64,000 bases of DNA from Marinobacter fuscus (GCF_003007675.1 NZ_PXNP01000009.1:186001-250000); one strand, 5' to 3'; shown: positions 28,073-37,136, numbered from the stretch's first letter. Program-made: numbers and translations. Notes: a model not told the origin generated them from the letters alone.

Positions 28073-29026
28073 TTACACCGGCGCCGCGCAACTGGCCCCA
28101 AAGCGGTAGCAGGAAAAACACCGGTGATGCCGCAGCATAATGCGCTGCGTCATACTGGCGGCCAGGGTATCACCCAAATCATACTGCGGATCGTCATCCA
28201 CCAGAGTGCAGGCATAAACTCCCACCCGGTCACCCTTCTTCACCAGCATCCGGGAATAGGTGCACATAAAGTGCGCCCGGGATTCCCGGGTCGGGTATTT
28301 TTCCATGCAGGTCTCGGTAATTTCCGGGCTGTTGTCCTCCGAGCCCGGCGTGCCCAGATCGGGGAATGCGGTAAAGGCGAGGTTTTCTGGAATGCCCCTG
28401 TCCCGGAAAATGCCACGGAACGCGGCCTCCACTTCGGCCGGTTCTTCCTCTGCGTCGGTCTGGCGGGCAACGGACACCCGAAAGCCCTGCTCACTGAGCC
28501 AGCGAATGCCATCCAGAGCCTGCTCAAAACTGCCATCACCCCGATCCCGGTCGTGGCGCTCGCGATCCGGATAATCCAGGCTGACCCGAAAATGGATCGG
28601 ATAAGGGTTATCGAGCAGCGGCAATACCTGATGCTGGCGCCGGTGCAGCGGCTCGGTGGCGTTGGTCAGCACGAAGCACGGCCGGTGCTGGCTGGCGTAG
28701 TCCAGAATATTGACGAAGTCGCGGATCACGAAGGGCTCGCCACCGGTGAAGGAAAACTGCTCCACGCCCAGTTCGATGGCCTCATGAATAAACGGTTGGA
28801 CATCACTGAGTTTCATGCCCGGAATGCGCCCATCGCCCGGATGAGAGCCCTCCAGGCAAAACGGGCAGGCCAGGTTGCAGGCAGTTCCGGTGTGAATCCA
28901 CAACTCTTTCAGCCGATCGCCGTCAATGTAGCCACGGGGCTCCCCGGCGCGGGTATGAGTCCAGCTGTCGGCAGCCCGTGGCGCCACAATCTCCACGGCG
29001 GGAATTTTTTTGGATACGGCGGTCAT
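28073..29026 (-). CDS. Radical SAM protein with C-terminal Cys cluster
   Basis: A 317-residue radical SAM enzyme. The [4Fe-4S] motif is CNLACPFC (CxxxCxxC) near residue 52, followed by FSFTGGEPF (SAM-binding GGEP). The C terminus has CFSCYRFGASC, perhaps ligands for an auxiliary cluster as in SPASM-type enzymes. Its substrate is unknown. The start overlaps the stop of the upstream TVP38-reductase gene by 4 bases, so the two are coupled. I know of no established function for this pair. Confidence 0.85.
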   Translation of the reverse strand: MTAVSKKIPAVEIVAPRAADSWTHTRAGEPRGYIDGDRLKELWIHTGTACNLACPFCLEGSHPGDGRIPGMKLSDVQPFIHEAIELGVEQFSFTGGEPFVIRDFVNILDYASQHRPCFVLTNATEPLHRRQHQVLPLLDNPYPIHFRVSLDYPDRERHDRDRGDGSFEQALDGIRWLSEQGFRVSVARQTDAEEEPAEVEAAFRGIFRDRGIPENLAFTAFPDLGTPGSEDNSPEITETCMEKYPTRESRAHFMCTYSRMLVKKGDRVGVYACTLVDDDPQYDLGDTLAASMTQRIMLRHHRCFSCYRFGASCAAPV

Positions 29027-31200
29027 GGGTTATTACGCTCCTGAGAACCTGTACCGAGGCGCCAGCGATGAAACTGTTGCAGCCGGGCCAGCAGCCAGCC
29101 GGGCGCATGAGCGCGCTTCCACTCGCCTGCGGCGTACTTGGCGGCCTCGTTCCAGGTCGGGTAGGGATGAATGGTGCCCAGTATCTTGTTCAGGCCCAGG
29201 TTGTGTTTCATGACCAGGGTAAACTCCCCGAGGATCTCACCCGCGTGGCAGCCCACCACCGCCGCGCCCAGAATGCGATCCTTGCCGGGCGGGGTCAGCA
29301 CCTTGATAAAACCACCGCCGTCGCTTTCGGTAAGGGCCCGGTCAAGGTCGCCCAGGTCATAGCGGGTGACTTCGTAAGCCACGTTTTTACTCCGGGCCTC
29401 CGCTTCACTGAGCCCCACCCGGGCCACTTCCGGCGTGGTAAAGGTCACCCAGGGCATCACCCGGTAATCCACTTTAAAGCGTTTGAACTGGCCAAACAGG
29501 CCATTGACCGCCGCGTACCAGGCCTGATGGGCCGCCGCGTGGGTAAACTGATAAGGCCCCGCCACGTCGCCACAGGCAAAGATGTGCGGGTAACGCAGGC
29601 TCATGTCATCGTTCACCGGCAAGGCGCCGTTGGCCAGTGGTTCAATCCCGATGTGCTCCAGGTGCAGACCTTCGGTGTTCGCGGCCCGGCCAACCGCCAC
29701 CAGCACCTGATCAAAGACAAGACGCACCTGCTCACCCTGATGTTCGCAATAGACCACCTTCTCGCCGTTTTCCTCAGCAAACGACGTCGCAGCATGGCCA
29801 AAGCGAACGTCAACGCCGTCTTTTCGAAACTGCGTCAAGACTCGCTCCGCCACGTCTGCGTCTTCCCGGGGCAACAGGCGATCGCCGGTTTCCAACTGGG
29901 TGACCCGACTGCCCAGCCGGGCAAAGGCATGGGCCAACTCACAGCCGATGGGGCCGCCGCCCAGCACCAGCAAACGCTCCGGCTGCGCCTGCAAGTCCCA
30001 GAGATTGTCCGAGGTGAGCGGCTGCATCTGATCCAGCCCCGGAATCGGCGGCATTGCAGGTTTGCCTCCGGTGGCAATCACAATGCTGCGGGCGGTCAGG
30101 CGCTCTGCCCGGCCATCGCTGTGGGCCACCTCCACCTCCCAGGGCGAGACAAACTTCGCTTCCCCGGCGAGGCAGTCCACCCCCAGCCCGCGGTAGCGTT
30201 CCGGCGAATCGTGGGGCTCAACCCGGGCGATGACCTGCTTCACCCGCGCCATGATCTGGCTGAACGCAGGCGTTACCGGCACCGACTCCAGCCCGTACTC
30301 ACGGGCGTGGCGCAGGGTATCGGCCGCCCGAGCACTGCGGATAAAGGCCTTGGACGGCACACAACCGGTGTTCAGGCAGTCGCCACCCATGCGGTGCTTT
30401 TCCACAAGCGCGACTTTGGCCTTAACCGCCGCCGCAATGTATGCCGATACCAGGCCTGCCGAACCACCGCCGATCACGATCAGGTTGTAGTCAAACCGGG
30501 CGGGTTTCTGCCATCCGGCATACGCCTTGCGACGCTGGGCGAAACCCACCAGAAATTTCGCCAGCAAGGGGAAAAGCCCCAGCAGTACAAAGGCAAACAA
30601 CAGGTCGCCGGAGAGAATGTCCGCCGTGGATTCAATCTGCCCAAGCTGGGTACCGGCGTTCACGTACACAAACGTACCCGGCAACATGGCCACCCAGCTG
30701 ACCAGGGCATAAGTGCGCATTTTCATGCCGCTCAACCCCATGGCCAGATTGATCAGGAAAAACGGAAATACCGGCACCAGACGGAGGGTCGCCAGATAAA
30801 AGGCACCGTCTTTTTCGATGCCCCGATCCATCTTCGCCACCACATCGGAGTAGCGGCTGCGAAGGGTATCCCGCAGCAGAAATCGCGCAACCAGGAAAGC
30901 CAGCGACGCACCCACGGTGGAAGCCAGTGAAACGGCAATCAAACCATAAACATTGCCGAAAAAGGCGCCACCGGCCAGGGTCATGATCGCCGCACCGGGA
31001 AGCGACAACGCGGTCACCAGCACATAGATAAGGGCGTATCCGGAAACCGCCAGCAGGAGATTGTGGTCAATCCACTGCGCTATCGCCGCCTGTTGCGATT
31101 GCAGATTCGCCAGGGTAAGCAGCTTATGGCCATCGGCTGCCAGAAATACCAGCACAAGAAGGGCGATGGTCAGGAGCAGTACCAGTTTGCTTCGGGTCAT
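29023..31200 (-). CDS. TVP38/TMEM64 membrane domain fused to mercuric-reductase-like flavoprotein
   Basis: A 725-residue fusion. Residues ~1-230 are a TVP38/DedA-like membrane domain (several helices, LPGAAIMTLAGGAFFGNVYG). The rest is a pyridine nucleotide-disulfide oxidoreductase with FAD site LIVIGGGSAGLVSAYIAA, redox pair GGDCLNTGCVPSK, NAD(P)H site VLGGGPIGCELA and the dimerisation end HPYPTWNEAAKYAA. It lacks the C-terminal Cys pair and the N-terminal HMA domain of MerA, so mercury reduction is unlikely. The substrate is not known; a membrane-linked disulfide or quinone reductase is inferred. Confidence 0.87.
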   Translation of the reverse strand: MTRSKLVLLLTIALLVLVFLAADGHKLLTLANLQSQQAAIAQWIDHNLLLAVSGYALIYVLVTALSLPGAAIMTLAGGAFFGNVYGLIAVSLASTVGASLAFLVARFLLRDTLRSRYSDVVAKMDRGIEKDGAFYLATLRLVPVFPFFLINLAMGLSGMKMRTYALVSWVAMLPGTFVYVNAGTQLGQIESTADILSGDLLFAFVLLGLFPLLAKFLVGFAQRRKAYAGWQKPARFDYNLIVIGGGSAGLVSAYIAAAVKAKVALVEKHRMGGDCLNTGCVPSKAFIRSARAADTLRHAREYGLESVPVTPAFSQIMARVKQVIARVEPHDSPERYRGLGVDCLAGEAKFVSPWEVEVAHSDGRAERLTARSIVIATGGKPAMPPIPGLDQMQPLTSDNLWDLQAQPERLLVLGGGPIGCELAHAFARLGSRVTQLETGDRLLPREDADVAERVLTQFRKDGVDVRFGHAATSFAEENGEKVVYCEHQGEQVRLVFDQVLVAVGRAANTEGLHLEHIGIEPLANGALPVNDDMSLRYPHIFACGDVAGPYQFTHAAAHQAWYAAVNGLFGQFKRFKVDYRVMPWVTFTTPEVARVGLSEAEARSKNVAYEVTRYDLGDLDRALTESDGGGFIKVLTPPGKDRILGAAVVGCHAGEILGEFTLVMKHNLGLNKILGTIHPYPTWNEAAKYAAGEWKRAHAPGWLLARLQQFHRWRLGTGSQERNNP

Positions 31201-31349
31201 GAAAATGCCAGTCTGAGGGTACGTAGAGCCCGAGCAGTCCTGTGCCAGAGCACGATCTTGTGTCTACCGATACGTCGCAAAGCGGGAAAGAAGTCAGTGG
31301 TTTTTGACGCTATTATAGTTGCCGTACACCATGACACCGGAGTTTCCCT

Positions 31350-32117
31350 ATGTTGTTGCAGTGGCTCTCCCGGCATCTGGCCGCCTATCTGTCGAAAGAA
31401 ATAGCACAGCACGCAGTGCGCACCTCCACCTGGGAAGCCTTGGTCAACACACTGCAACCGGGAGATGTCTTGCTGGTTGAGGGCAACACTCGCATCAGCG
31501 TTGCCATCAAATATCTGACCCAGTCCACCTGGTCACACGCGGCCTTGTATCTCGGACAGGACAGCGGGCTGGGGAGTTCCGCAAACGGCGAAGCAAATGT
31601 CCTGGTTGAGGCAGATCTGGAGGAAGGCATCCGGGCCGTGCCTTTGTCGCTCTATCGGCAGGCCCATACCCGCATCTGCAGGCCAGTAGGGCTGGGTGGC
31701 CGTGATCGGGCACAGCTGGCCAGCTATGCCTGCAGTCGGCTGGGGCACCAGTACGACCTGAAAAACGTGTTTGATCTGGCCCGTTACCTCTGGCCGACCC
31801 CGCCGGTGCCCAGCCAACATCGCCACAAGTTACTTACCTTTGGCAGCGGCGACCCCACCCGGGCCATTTGTTCGACCTTCATCGCCGAGGCTTTCCAGCA
31901 ACTGCGCTATCCGGTCTTACCCATCGTTCGCACGGTGCCATCAACCGACCCGGATTGTGAAGTCTGCGAGATCGAGCGTTACCGGGTGCGGCACCACTCC
32001 CTGTTCACCCCCAGGGATTTCGATGCCTCACCCTATTTCCGGATCGTCAAACCCTCTCTCGAGCACGATTTCGACTTTCGGGCCATCGACTGGGACAACG
32101 ACCCGGCAGAGCGCTAG
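31350..32117 (+). CDS. YiiX/YebB-like permuted papain-fold (NlpC/P60) protein
   Basis: A 255-residue protein of the circularly permuted NlpC/P60-like group. It has GDVLLVEG near residue 35, the catalytic His region STWSHAALYLG, and the Cys region RAICSTFIAEAFQQL near residue 173. This gives a permuted His...Cys order. It may be an amidase, lipase-like hydrolase or lipid-modifying enzyme; the substrate is unknown. Its stop overlaps the convergent PEBP gene by 4 bases. Confidence 0.8.
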   Translation: MLLQWLSRHLAAYLSKEIAQHAVRTSTWEALVNTLQPGDVLLVEGNTRISVAIKYLTQSTWSHAALYLGQDSGLGSSANGEANVLVEADLEEGIRAVPLSLYRQAHTRICRPVGLGGRDRAQLASYACSRLGHQYDLKNVFDLARYLWPTPPVPSQHRHKLLTFGSGDPTRAICSTFIAEAFQQLRYPVLPIVRTVPSTDPDCEVCEIERYRVRHHSLFTPRDFDASPYFRIVKPSLEHDFDFRAIDWDNDPAER

Positions 32118-32737
32118 CGCAGATCCGGGTTCAGCGTATAGGTGCCGGTTACCCGGGCACTGGCCAGCACGTGGCCCGCCATGGCCTCGCGCACGTCGTT
32201 GCCATCAAATTCACCAGACAAACCCAGGCTTTCAACGTCCAGCGCATGCACTTCAAAGTGATAGTGGTGCACGATCGAGTCGTTCCAGGGTGGGCAGGGG
32301 CCATCGTAACCGGCGTAGGTACCGGCCATGTCCGGATTGCCAGCCAGAAACTGGGTGTAGTTATTGACCCCTCGAGTGCCAATGGGGCCGGGGCCCGGCT
32401 GTTTGCCTTTGGGGCTCACGCCGTCGCTATCCTCGCCTTCGGGAATCCGGGTCGCGCTGGCCGGTACATCCACCAGCAGCCAGTGGAAGAAATCCACCCG
32501 CGGCAAATCGGCGGGGATGGTTTTGCCTTCCTGGTTCACATCGTCGGCAACGCTGGGCACATCCGGGTCGAACATCATGACCACGAAACTCCGGGTACCC
32601 TCCGGGGCCTCTTCCCACGCCAATTCCGGGTTCCGGTTGGGGCCAAAGCTCATATGATCCTGTTCATTGAACACACCGAAAGCAAACTTTTCGGGAATGG
32701 GCTGCCCCTGTTCCACGCCATGAACGTGCAGTTTCAC
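32114..32737 (-). CDS. YbhB/YbcL-type PEBP-family protein
   Basis: A 207-residue phosphatidylethanolamine-binding-fold protein, related to E. coli YbhB/YbcL. It has the pocket motif FVVMMFDPDVPS, the HWLLVDVPASAT segment and YDGPCPPWNDSIVHHYHFEVHALD. There is no signal peptide, so it is likely cytoplasmic. Its function in bacteria is poorly defined. Confidence 0.88.
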   Translation of the reverse strand: MKLHVHGVEQGQPIPEKFAFGVFNEQDHMSFGPNRNPELAWEEAPEGTRSFVVMMFDPDVPSVADDVNQEGKTIPADLPRVDFFHWLLVDVPASATRIPEGEDSDGVSPKGKQPGPGPIGTRGVNNYTQFLAGNPDMAGTYAGYDGPCPPWNDSIVHHYHFEVHALDVESLGLSGEFDGNDVREAMAGHVLASARVTGTYTLNPDLR

Positions 32738-32989
32738 GGTATCGTCTCCTGTCTGGATTCTACTTATCGTCCTGCGGTTGTAGCAGCGGACACCGTTCAG
32801 TGTCCAGTACCATAGTAAGCATGGCGCTTAATTGTCTGGCTGAGGTTTCGACGTTAGTATAACGCGCTGGCCAAAAACGGATCGTGCCAGGCGTATTACG
32901 AACAAAAACCGCCTGCCCCGCCCAGTGACGACAGCCAAGCACTTTCCGCGAGAGTGTTTGGGCTATCCTCACTTAAAGGCCTGAACCTT

Positions 32990-34300
32990 ATGAATAACAA
33001 ACATCACATTGTCGTGGTCGGCGGTGGCGCCGGCGGTCTGGAACTGGTTACGCAGCTGGGCAAAAAGCTCGGCAAAAAGCACAAAGCCCGGGTTACCCTG
33101 GTGGATTCCGGGCTGACCCACGTCTGGAAGCCCCTGCTACACGAAGTGGCTTCCGGCTCGTTGGATGTCAGTACCAACGAAATCAACTACCGGGCTCATG
33201 CCCGCAAACACCACTACGAATTCCAGCTGGGCCGGATGAGCGGGCTGGATCGCAGCAGAAAACAACTGGTGATCGCGCCCTTCCATGATGAAGAGGGCCG
33301 GGAAGTGGTGCCGGAACGGCGGATTGACTACGACACCCTGGTGATTGCCGTAGGCAGCACCGCCAACGACTTTGGCACCCCCGGTGCTCAGGAGCACTGT
33401 CTGTTTCTCGACAGCCTGAAACAGGCCCGGCGCTTTCACAACCTGCTGCTCAACGCGTTTCTGCGGATGAATCACGAAGCGCTGCAGGGCAACCCGCACA
33501 ACCTGAACATCAGCATCATCGGTGCAGGTGCGACCGGCGTGGAACTGGCGGCGGAATTGCGGCTGGCCTCCCGGGAGCTGCCGGTTTACGGCATGAACCA
33601 CCTGCAATCGTCAGACGTGTCGATCAGCGTGATCGAAGCCGCCGATCGCATTCTGCCCGCCTTGCCAGGCAGGCTTTCTGCAGCCGCTACGCGGGAGCTG
33701 GAGCGGCAAAAAGTGCAGGTACTTACCGGCCAGCCAGTCAGCGAAGTCCGGGCCGACAGCCTGCTGATGAAAGACGGCACCGAGCTGCCATCCCAGATGA
33801 CCATCTGGGCCGCGGGCATCAAGGCACCGGCATTTCTGGCCGAGCTGGATGGCCTGGAAACCAACAGGGGCAACCAGCTGGTGGTGGATCAGACCCTGCA
33901 GACCACCCAGGATGCCGACATCTACGCCTTCGGCGATTGCGCCGCCTGCCCGCAACCGGACTCCGAACGGCCGGTGCCACCCCGCGCCCAGGCCGCACAC
34001 CAGCAGGCCGATGCCCTGTTTAAAACCCTGTGTAACCGGTTTGAAGGCAAGCCCGCAGTACCTTTCATCTACAACGACCACGGCTCGCTGATCAATTTCA
34101 GCAAATACACCACCGTCGGCAACCTGATGGGTAACTTATCCGGGCGCAGCATGTATATCGAAGGGAAAGTGGCACGGCTGTTCTATGTGTCACTTTACCG
34201 CATGCACCAGGTGGCCCTGCACGGCTTTCTGCGCACAGGGGTGATCTGGCTGATGGACAAAGTCAGTCGGGCCATGCATCCGCGGTTGAAGTTGCATTGA
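32990..34300 (+). CDS. ndh: Type II NADH:quinone oxidoreductase
   Basis: A 436-residue single-subunit NADH dehydrogenase at the inner face of the membrane. It has FAD site IVVVGGGAGGLELVTQLG, NADH site SIIGAGATGVELAAEL, FAD motif DIYAFGDCAACP and the quinone-side motif RAQAAHQQA. It carries an amphipathic C terminus for membrane attachment. I chose the ATG at 32990 (AAAGG upstream). It is not proton-pumping. Confidence 0.93.
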   Translation: MNNKHHIVVVGGGAGGLELVTQLGKKLGKKHKARVTLVDSGLTHVWKPLLHEVASGSLDVSTNEINYRAHARKHHYEFQLGRMSGLDRSRKQLVIAPFHDEEGREVVPERRIDYDTLVIAVGSTANDFGTPGAQEHCLFLDSLKQARRFHNLLLNAFLRMNHEALQGNPHNLNISIIGAGATGVELAAELRLASRELPVYGMNHLQSSDVSISVIEAADRILPALPGRLSAAATRELERQKVQVLTGQPVSEVRADSLLMKDGTELPSQMTIWAAGIKAPAFLAELDGLETNRGNQLVVDQTLQTTQDADIYAFGDCAACPQPDSERPVPPRAQAAHQQADALFKTLCNRFEGKPAVPFIYNDHGSLINFSKYTTVGNLMGNLSGRSMYIEGKVARLFYVSLYRMHQVALHGFLRTGVIWLMDKVSRAMHPRLKLH

Positions 34301-34360
34301 TAGTCGGGCCAGACTGAAAGCATTTGACAGCGACCCGACCAAATCAAATACAATCAACGA

Positions 34361-35155
34361 TTAAAGCGATAGCTTCCGGGTTGCTGTCTCAATGTAGTTC
34401 TCGGCTTTAGCCTGGTATTTTGCATCAGGGAACGATTTCAAGTAGTTTTGCGCAAAAGCCTTGGTTCGTTTCAAATAGCGCAGTTTTTCTTCTATGGAAC
34501 CTGCCTTTTCATAACGATTCCACTCTTCCGAGACCACTTTCCATTCACGCTCATCCAATAGGTTTTGGCGAGCCTCCTCCCACTTGGGCAGCAGGTCTTC
34601 CAATTCGTCATTATCCGGATAGGATTCTAATGCTGCCTCCAGGTTAGGAATAACCGCCAAAGGAGAGTCTTCCGAATTTTTGAAAAGCTTGACGAGTTCA
34701 TTCTGGGAATCCCCGAGAGAAATTGCGTAATTTCCGGTAAAGTCCCGAATGAAAAGTACATTCTCTGGCCCAATATCATCAAACTTTAAGAGATAGCGAT
34801 CATCTCCTAAAGATTTTACTCTGGGCGACTGCTCATCGTACCGTTCATGATTGATGATAGCGATTGGCTTGGTATAGAAATAAGATCTTACGGGATCCCA
34901 GTTTTCACGATAAACATGAACGTATAAAGAGTCGTCATCACGCTCAACACTTTCAATATTTTTCAGCTTATCAAAACCAAACCGATTAGAATTAAATGAT
35001 TCCGCTCTAACGTATTCATTTCCATTCTTAATATAGTAGCCTTGGAATTCCGGCAATTCTTCGGCAAAAATAGATTGACTGAAAAACAAAAAAATCAAAA
35101 AAGTTCTAAACACCACCGGCGATTTTCCCCAGTTGCCTGACCGATTGATACTCAT
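34361..35155 (-). CDS. Secreted or periplasmic protein of unknown function, AT-rich
   Basis: I do not recognise this 264-residue protein. It has a signal peptide (FRTFLIFLFFSQSIFAEE), a beta-rich middle with several Tyr/Asp-rich strands, and a charged helical C-terminal half (residues ~170-264, TPR-like or coiled-coil character: EEARQNLLDEREWKVVSEEW). The start at 35155 has GGAG upstream. Codon use is clearly more AT-rich than the neighbouring ndh gene, suggesting acquired DNA. It marks the left side of the accessory region. Confidence 0.7.
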   Translation of the reverse strand: MSINRSGNWGKSPVVFRTFLIFLFFSQSIFAEELPEFQGYYIKNGNEYVRAESFNSNRFGFDKLKNIESVERDDDSLYVHVYRENWDPVRSYFYTKPIAIINHERYDEQSPRVKSLGDDRYLLKFDDIGPENVLFIRDFTGNYAISLGDSQNELVKLFKNSEDSPLAVIPNLEAALESYPDNDELEDLLPKWEEARQNLLDEREWKVVSEEWNRYEKAGSIEEKLRYLKRTKAFAQNYLKSFPDAKYQAKAENYIETATRKLSL

Positions 35156-35182
35156 TCTCCACTCTCCTTGTTTGTAAATCAC

Positions 35183-35734
35183 AAAAACTCACTAACCTGC
35201 CATGAAATGGCACCGTAGTGTGTCATTCAAAAGCCACAAATTCATGAGCAAATCAGGAAAGAAGATACAGGACTGAAGCTAAAAGCGACATATATGCGCT
35301 GCAAGCATATCGCAATGAAACAATCCGCTGTTTCTATGCAACCGCATTATTGCGGCCACGTCCTCCCTGATTTCGAGCCGTAGTTATAACACAGCCGGTC
35401 AAGCTCCCACAACTATCCATCAGTGCCTCAATCCCCAAGCCCAGAGAGCCCTTCGTGGTAGCTGTCACTCGTCAGCGCTCGAGTGCAGCGAGTGTTGCAG
35501 ATGAAAGCCACACCGACTTTGAGGAGCCAGCCGTTCTTGCAGATGCCAACCCGTTAATCCACGCTATTAAAGGTCACACCAAATCAGTGTGTAAGGTCAG
35601 AAGCCACTATCACCCTGGAACAGCATTCAGGATTGCATTGAAGACAATAGCTGTAGCAAATGAATGCACTTGCCGACTTCATTTAGAGAGCCTATGTTTC
35701 ATATTGGGACAGCTAAAAACAAGGGATTTGTTGC
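35183..35734. other. 552 bases without a supported gene
   Basis: The only frame of note (35455-35748, GTG start) has no recognisable domain or ribosome site and overlaps the next gene, so I do not call it. I see no RNA gene and no clear terminator. The composition is mixed, as at an island edge. Confidence 0.5.
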
Positions 35735-36196
35735 ATGAACTGTTATAAAAACGGTGATTTTCAAAAATATTTTAAAGAAAACATGGATGCTTTAGGGCTT
35801 CCATCTCCCTCGACATGGTTTGAAGCAACAACGACTGCGCTTGGCGCGGCAGGCACTTCAATTGGGCTTGTCGAAAAGTTTGGCGCTCAAGCGGGGTTGC
35901 GCACTTTAATCGGTGCTACTTTTGCTGGTGAGAAGATCGTTTTAGCCAGCGGCCTGTTATTTGTCGGATATGCCGGGGCAGCCGTTGGCAGCGCGGCGGT
36001 TGCGGCGGGTCGAAGTCTGGGCTGTGGCACTCGAATGATCGACGTAATCAGTTACATCGAAAGAAACAATCTGCAATTTAAAGGGTATAAGGAATTCTAC
36101 ATCCGCCACCCGGAAGTCTATGATACGAACCACTCCAACCGTAAGTCCTTTGTTGTGAAAGCTCGCCACCAACCCAAGTTATTCGAGTACACATAA
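35735..36196 (+). CDS. Small protein with glycine/alanine-rich membrane stretch; possible toxin/effector
   Basis: I do not recognise this 153-residue protein. Residues ~35-95 form a Gly/Ala-rich hydrophobic stretch (TALGAAGTSIGLVEKFG, then LASGLLFVGYAGAAVGSAAVAAG) resembling glycine-zipper or pore-forming segments. The C-terminal ~50 residues are basic and polar. There is no signal peptide. AAGGG lies 9 bases before the ATG. Its stop overlaps the start of a two-helix membrane protein gene by one base. This layout is also seen in effector/immunity pairs, but that reading is a guess. Confidence 0.65.
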   Translation: MNCYKNGDFQKYFKENMDALGLPSPSTWFEATTTALGAAGTSIGLVEKFGAQAGLRTLIGATFAGEKIVLASGLLFVGYAGAAVGSAAVAAGRSLGCGTRMIDVISYIERNNLQFKGYKEFYIRHPEVYDTNHSNRKSFVVKARHQPKLFEYT

Positions 36197-36387
36197 TGGC
36201 TAAGGCTAAAGTCAAAGATGACCTGGCCTTGTTGCTTACCGCCTGTATCGTATCGGTCGTTGGCTGGGGCATCTTTCAACTTCTGGGTATGTACACTTTT
36301 CTCGTAGGGATTGCTGCGTGGATGTATGTCAGCATTCGGCACTGGAGGCGTGTACCCAAAAAAGGATCGGAGAGAAAAGAGGGGTAG
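36196..36387 (+). CDS. Small two-helix membrane protein, possible immunity partner
   Basis: A 63-residue protein with two hydrophobic segments (LALLLTACIVSVVGWGIF and MYTFLVGIAAWMYVSI) and a basic tail (RHWRRVPKKGSERK). The ATG overlaps the TAA of the upstream gene (TAATG), so translation is coupled. The arrangement suggests it acts on or protects against the upstream product. No family is recognised. Confidence 0.6.
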   Translation: MAKAKVKDDLALLLTACIVSVVGWGIFQLLGMYTFLVGIAAWMYVSIRHWRRVPKKGSERKEG

Positions 36388-36462
36388 AGGGTACCTACTC
36401 CTACTCTCAGCGACTGCAACGCAATAACCGGTAACATTCAGAGTTTTGTTGAGCGTGCTGCC

Positions 36463-36485
36463 TGGAGCGGGCGATGGGAATCGAA
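36463..36485 (-). repeat. tRNA-Gly 3'-end copy (probable att remnant)
   Basis: On the minus strand these 23 bases equal the T-loop, T-arm 3' side and acceptor end (with CCA) of a bacterial tRNA-Gly of the CCC-anticodon type (TTCGATTCCC ... CGCCCGCTCCA). The rest of the tRNA is absent: the bases before TTCGA do not pair as a T-arm. Such copies are left by tRNA-targeting integrases. No integrase gene is in the window. Confidence 0.7.
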
Positions 36486-36629
36486 TCTTTGTTTTAAATC
36501 AGACAGTTAAATATGGAAATCTGGTTCGTCATACAAACTACCATACAAGCTTTGCCAGCCTACATTTTCTGTTATTTTTTGTAACAAAACCAACTCGTCT
36601 ACTCAAATTAGGAGTGGATGTCATGATTT

Positions 36630-36651
36630 GGCCCTCTTCGGGGTGAGGGCC
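36630..36651 (-). terminator. Hairpin downstream of the antitoxin gene
   Basis: GGCCCTC (36630-36636) and GAGGGCC (36645-36651) pair perfectly around an 8-base loop, 19 bases after the antitoxin stop. There is no clear T-run. It supports the antitoxin being a single-gene unit. Confidence 0.4.
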
Positions 36652-36669
36652 TGCAAGCAAAGCGAACAC

Positions 36670-36918
36670 TCAAAACTCATTCATATCAACTCGAATACTT
36701 GGCTCTCCACTTCGCTCTGTAACAACGGCAACCAACTCATGATCATCCAGCCTGTCGAGCATCGCCTCGTATACTGCAGCAGGAACACAGTAAAAGATGG
36801 GCTCATTCCGATTCAAAACAGCAATTGGAAATCCCGCCCCTGAATCCAGTGCCGCCATAGGATTCTTTTTCAGTTCTGAGATGCTTACAGCTTTTTCTGA
36901 GAAGACTTGTTCGGCCAT
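36670..36918 (-). CDS. Phd/YefM (StbD)-family antitoxin without an adjacent toxin
   Basis: An 82-residue protein. It has the Phd/YefM-type DNA-binding N-terminal half (VSISELKKNPMAALDSG, PIAVLNRNEPIFYCVPAAVYEAML) and a short acidic toxin-binding tail (GEPSIRVDMNEF). In StbD/RelB-type systems a RelE/StbE toxin gene follows within a few bases. Here ~280 bases of downstream DNA show no such frame. It appears to be an orphan, perhaps left after deletion or serving as anti-addiction. Confidence 0.8.
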   Translation of the reverse strand: MAEQVFSEKAVSISELKKNPMAALDSGAGFPIAVLNRNEPIFYCVPAAVYEAMLDRLDDHELVAVVTERSGEPSIRVDMNEF

Positions 36919-37044
36919 CTAACCGCCTCACTATAAAGATCTATTAATCGGTCTGAGCTCCAGAGGGCAACATGGCTCACCAAAAACCATCGGGAACTAC
37001 GGCGCCCAGCGCTCCTGTGTATTTAGCTCATCTCCGTGAGTAGC

Positions 37045-37066
37045 TTTGGTCGCAAAGCGAACATTG
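37045..37066 (+). repeat. Dispersed palindromic repeat, half copy
   Basis: GGTCGCAAAGCGAACATTGA matches the right arm of the repeat at 43922-43967 and 53527-53573. The left arm is degenerate here (ATTTAGCTCA can still be seen at 37021). The 218 bases between the antitoxin and AraC genes hold nothing else recognisable. Confidence 0.6.
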
Positions 37067-37136
37067 AGATTTGGGGTTGACGCTGAAACACAGTGGGGCC
37101 CGACGGATTCTACCCCGTTAATACTGATACATCCTT

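Noticed and set aside
29023..31200. Mercuric reductase
   Set aside because: The C-terminal Cys pair and HMA domain are lacking and no mer genes are nearby; only the fold and redox pair match.
35455..35748. 97-residue open frame with GTG start
   Set aside because: No ribosome site, no recognisable domain, unusual composition and overlap with the better-supported gene at 35735.
36446..36646. 66-residue open frame
   Set aside because: It runs across the tRNA-Gly 3' fragment and has no protein-like features.
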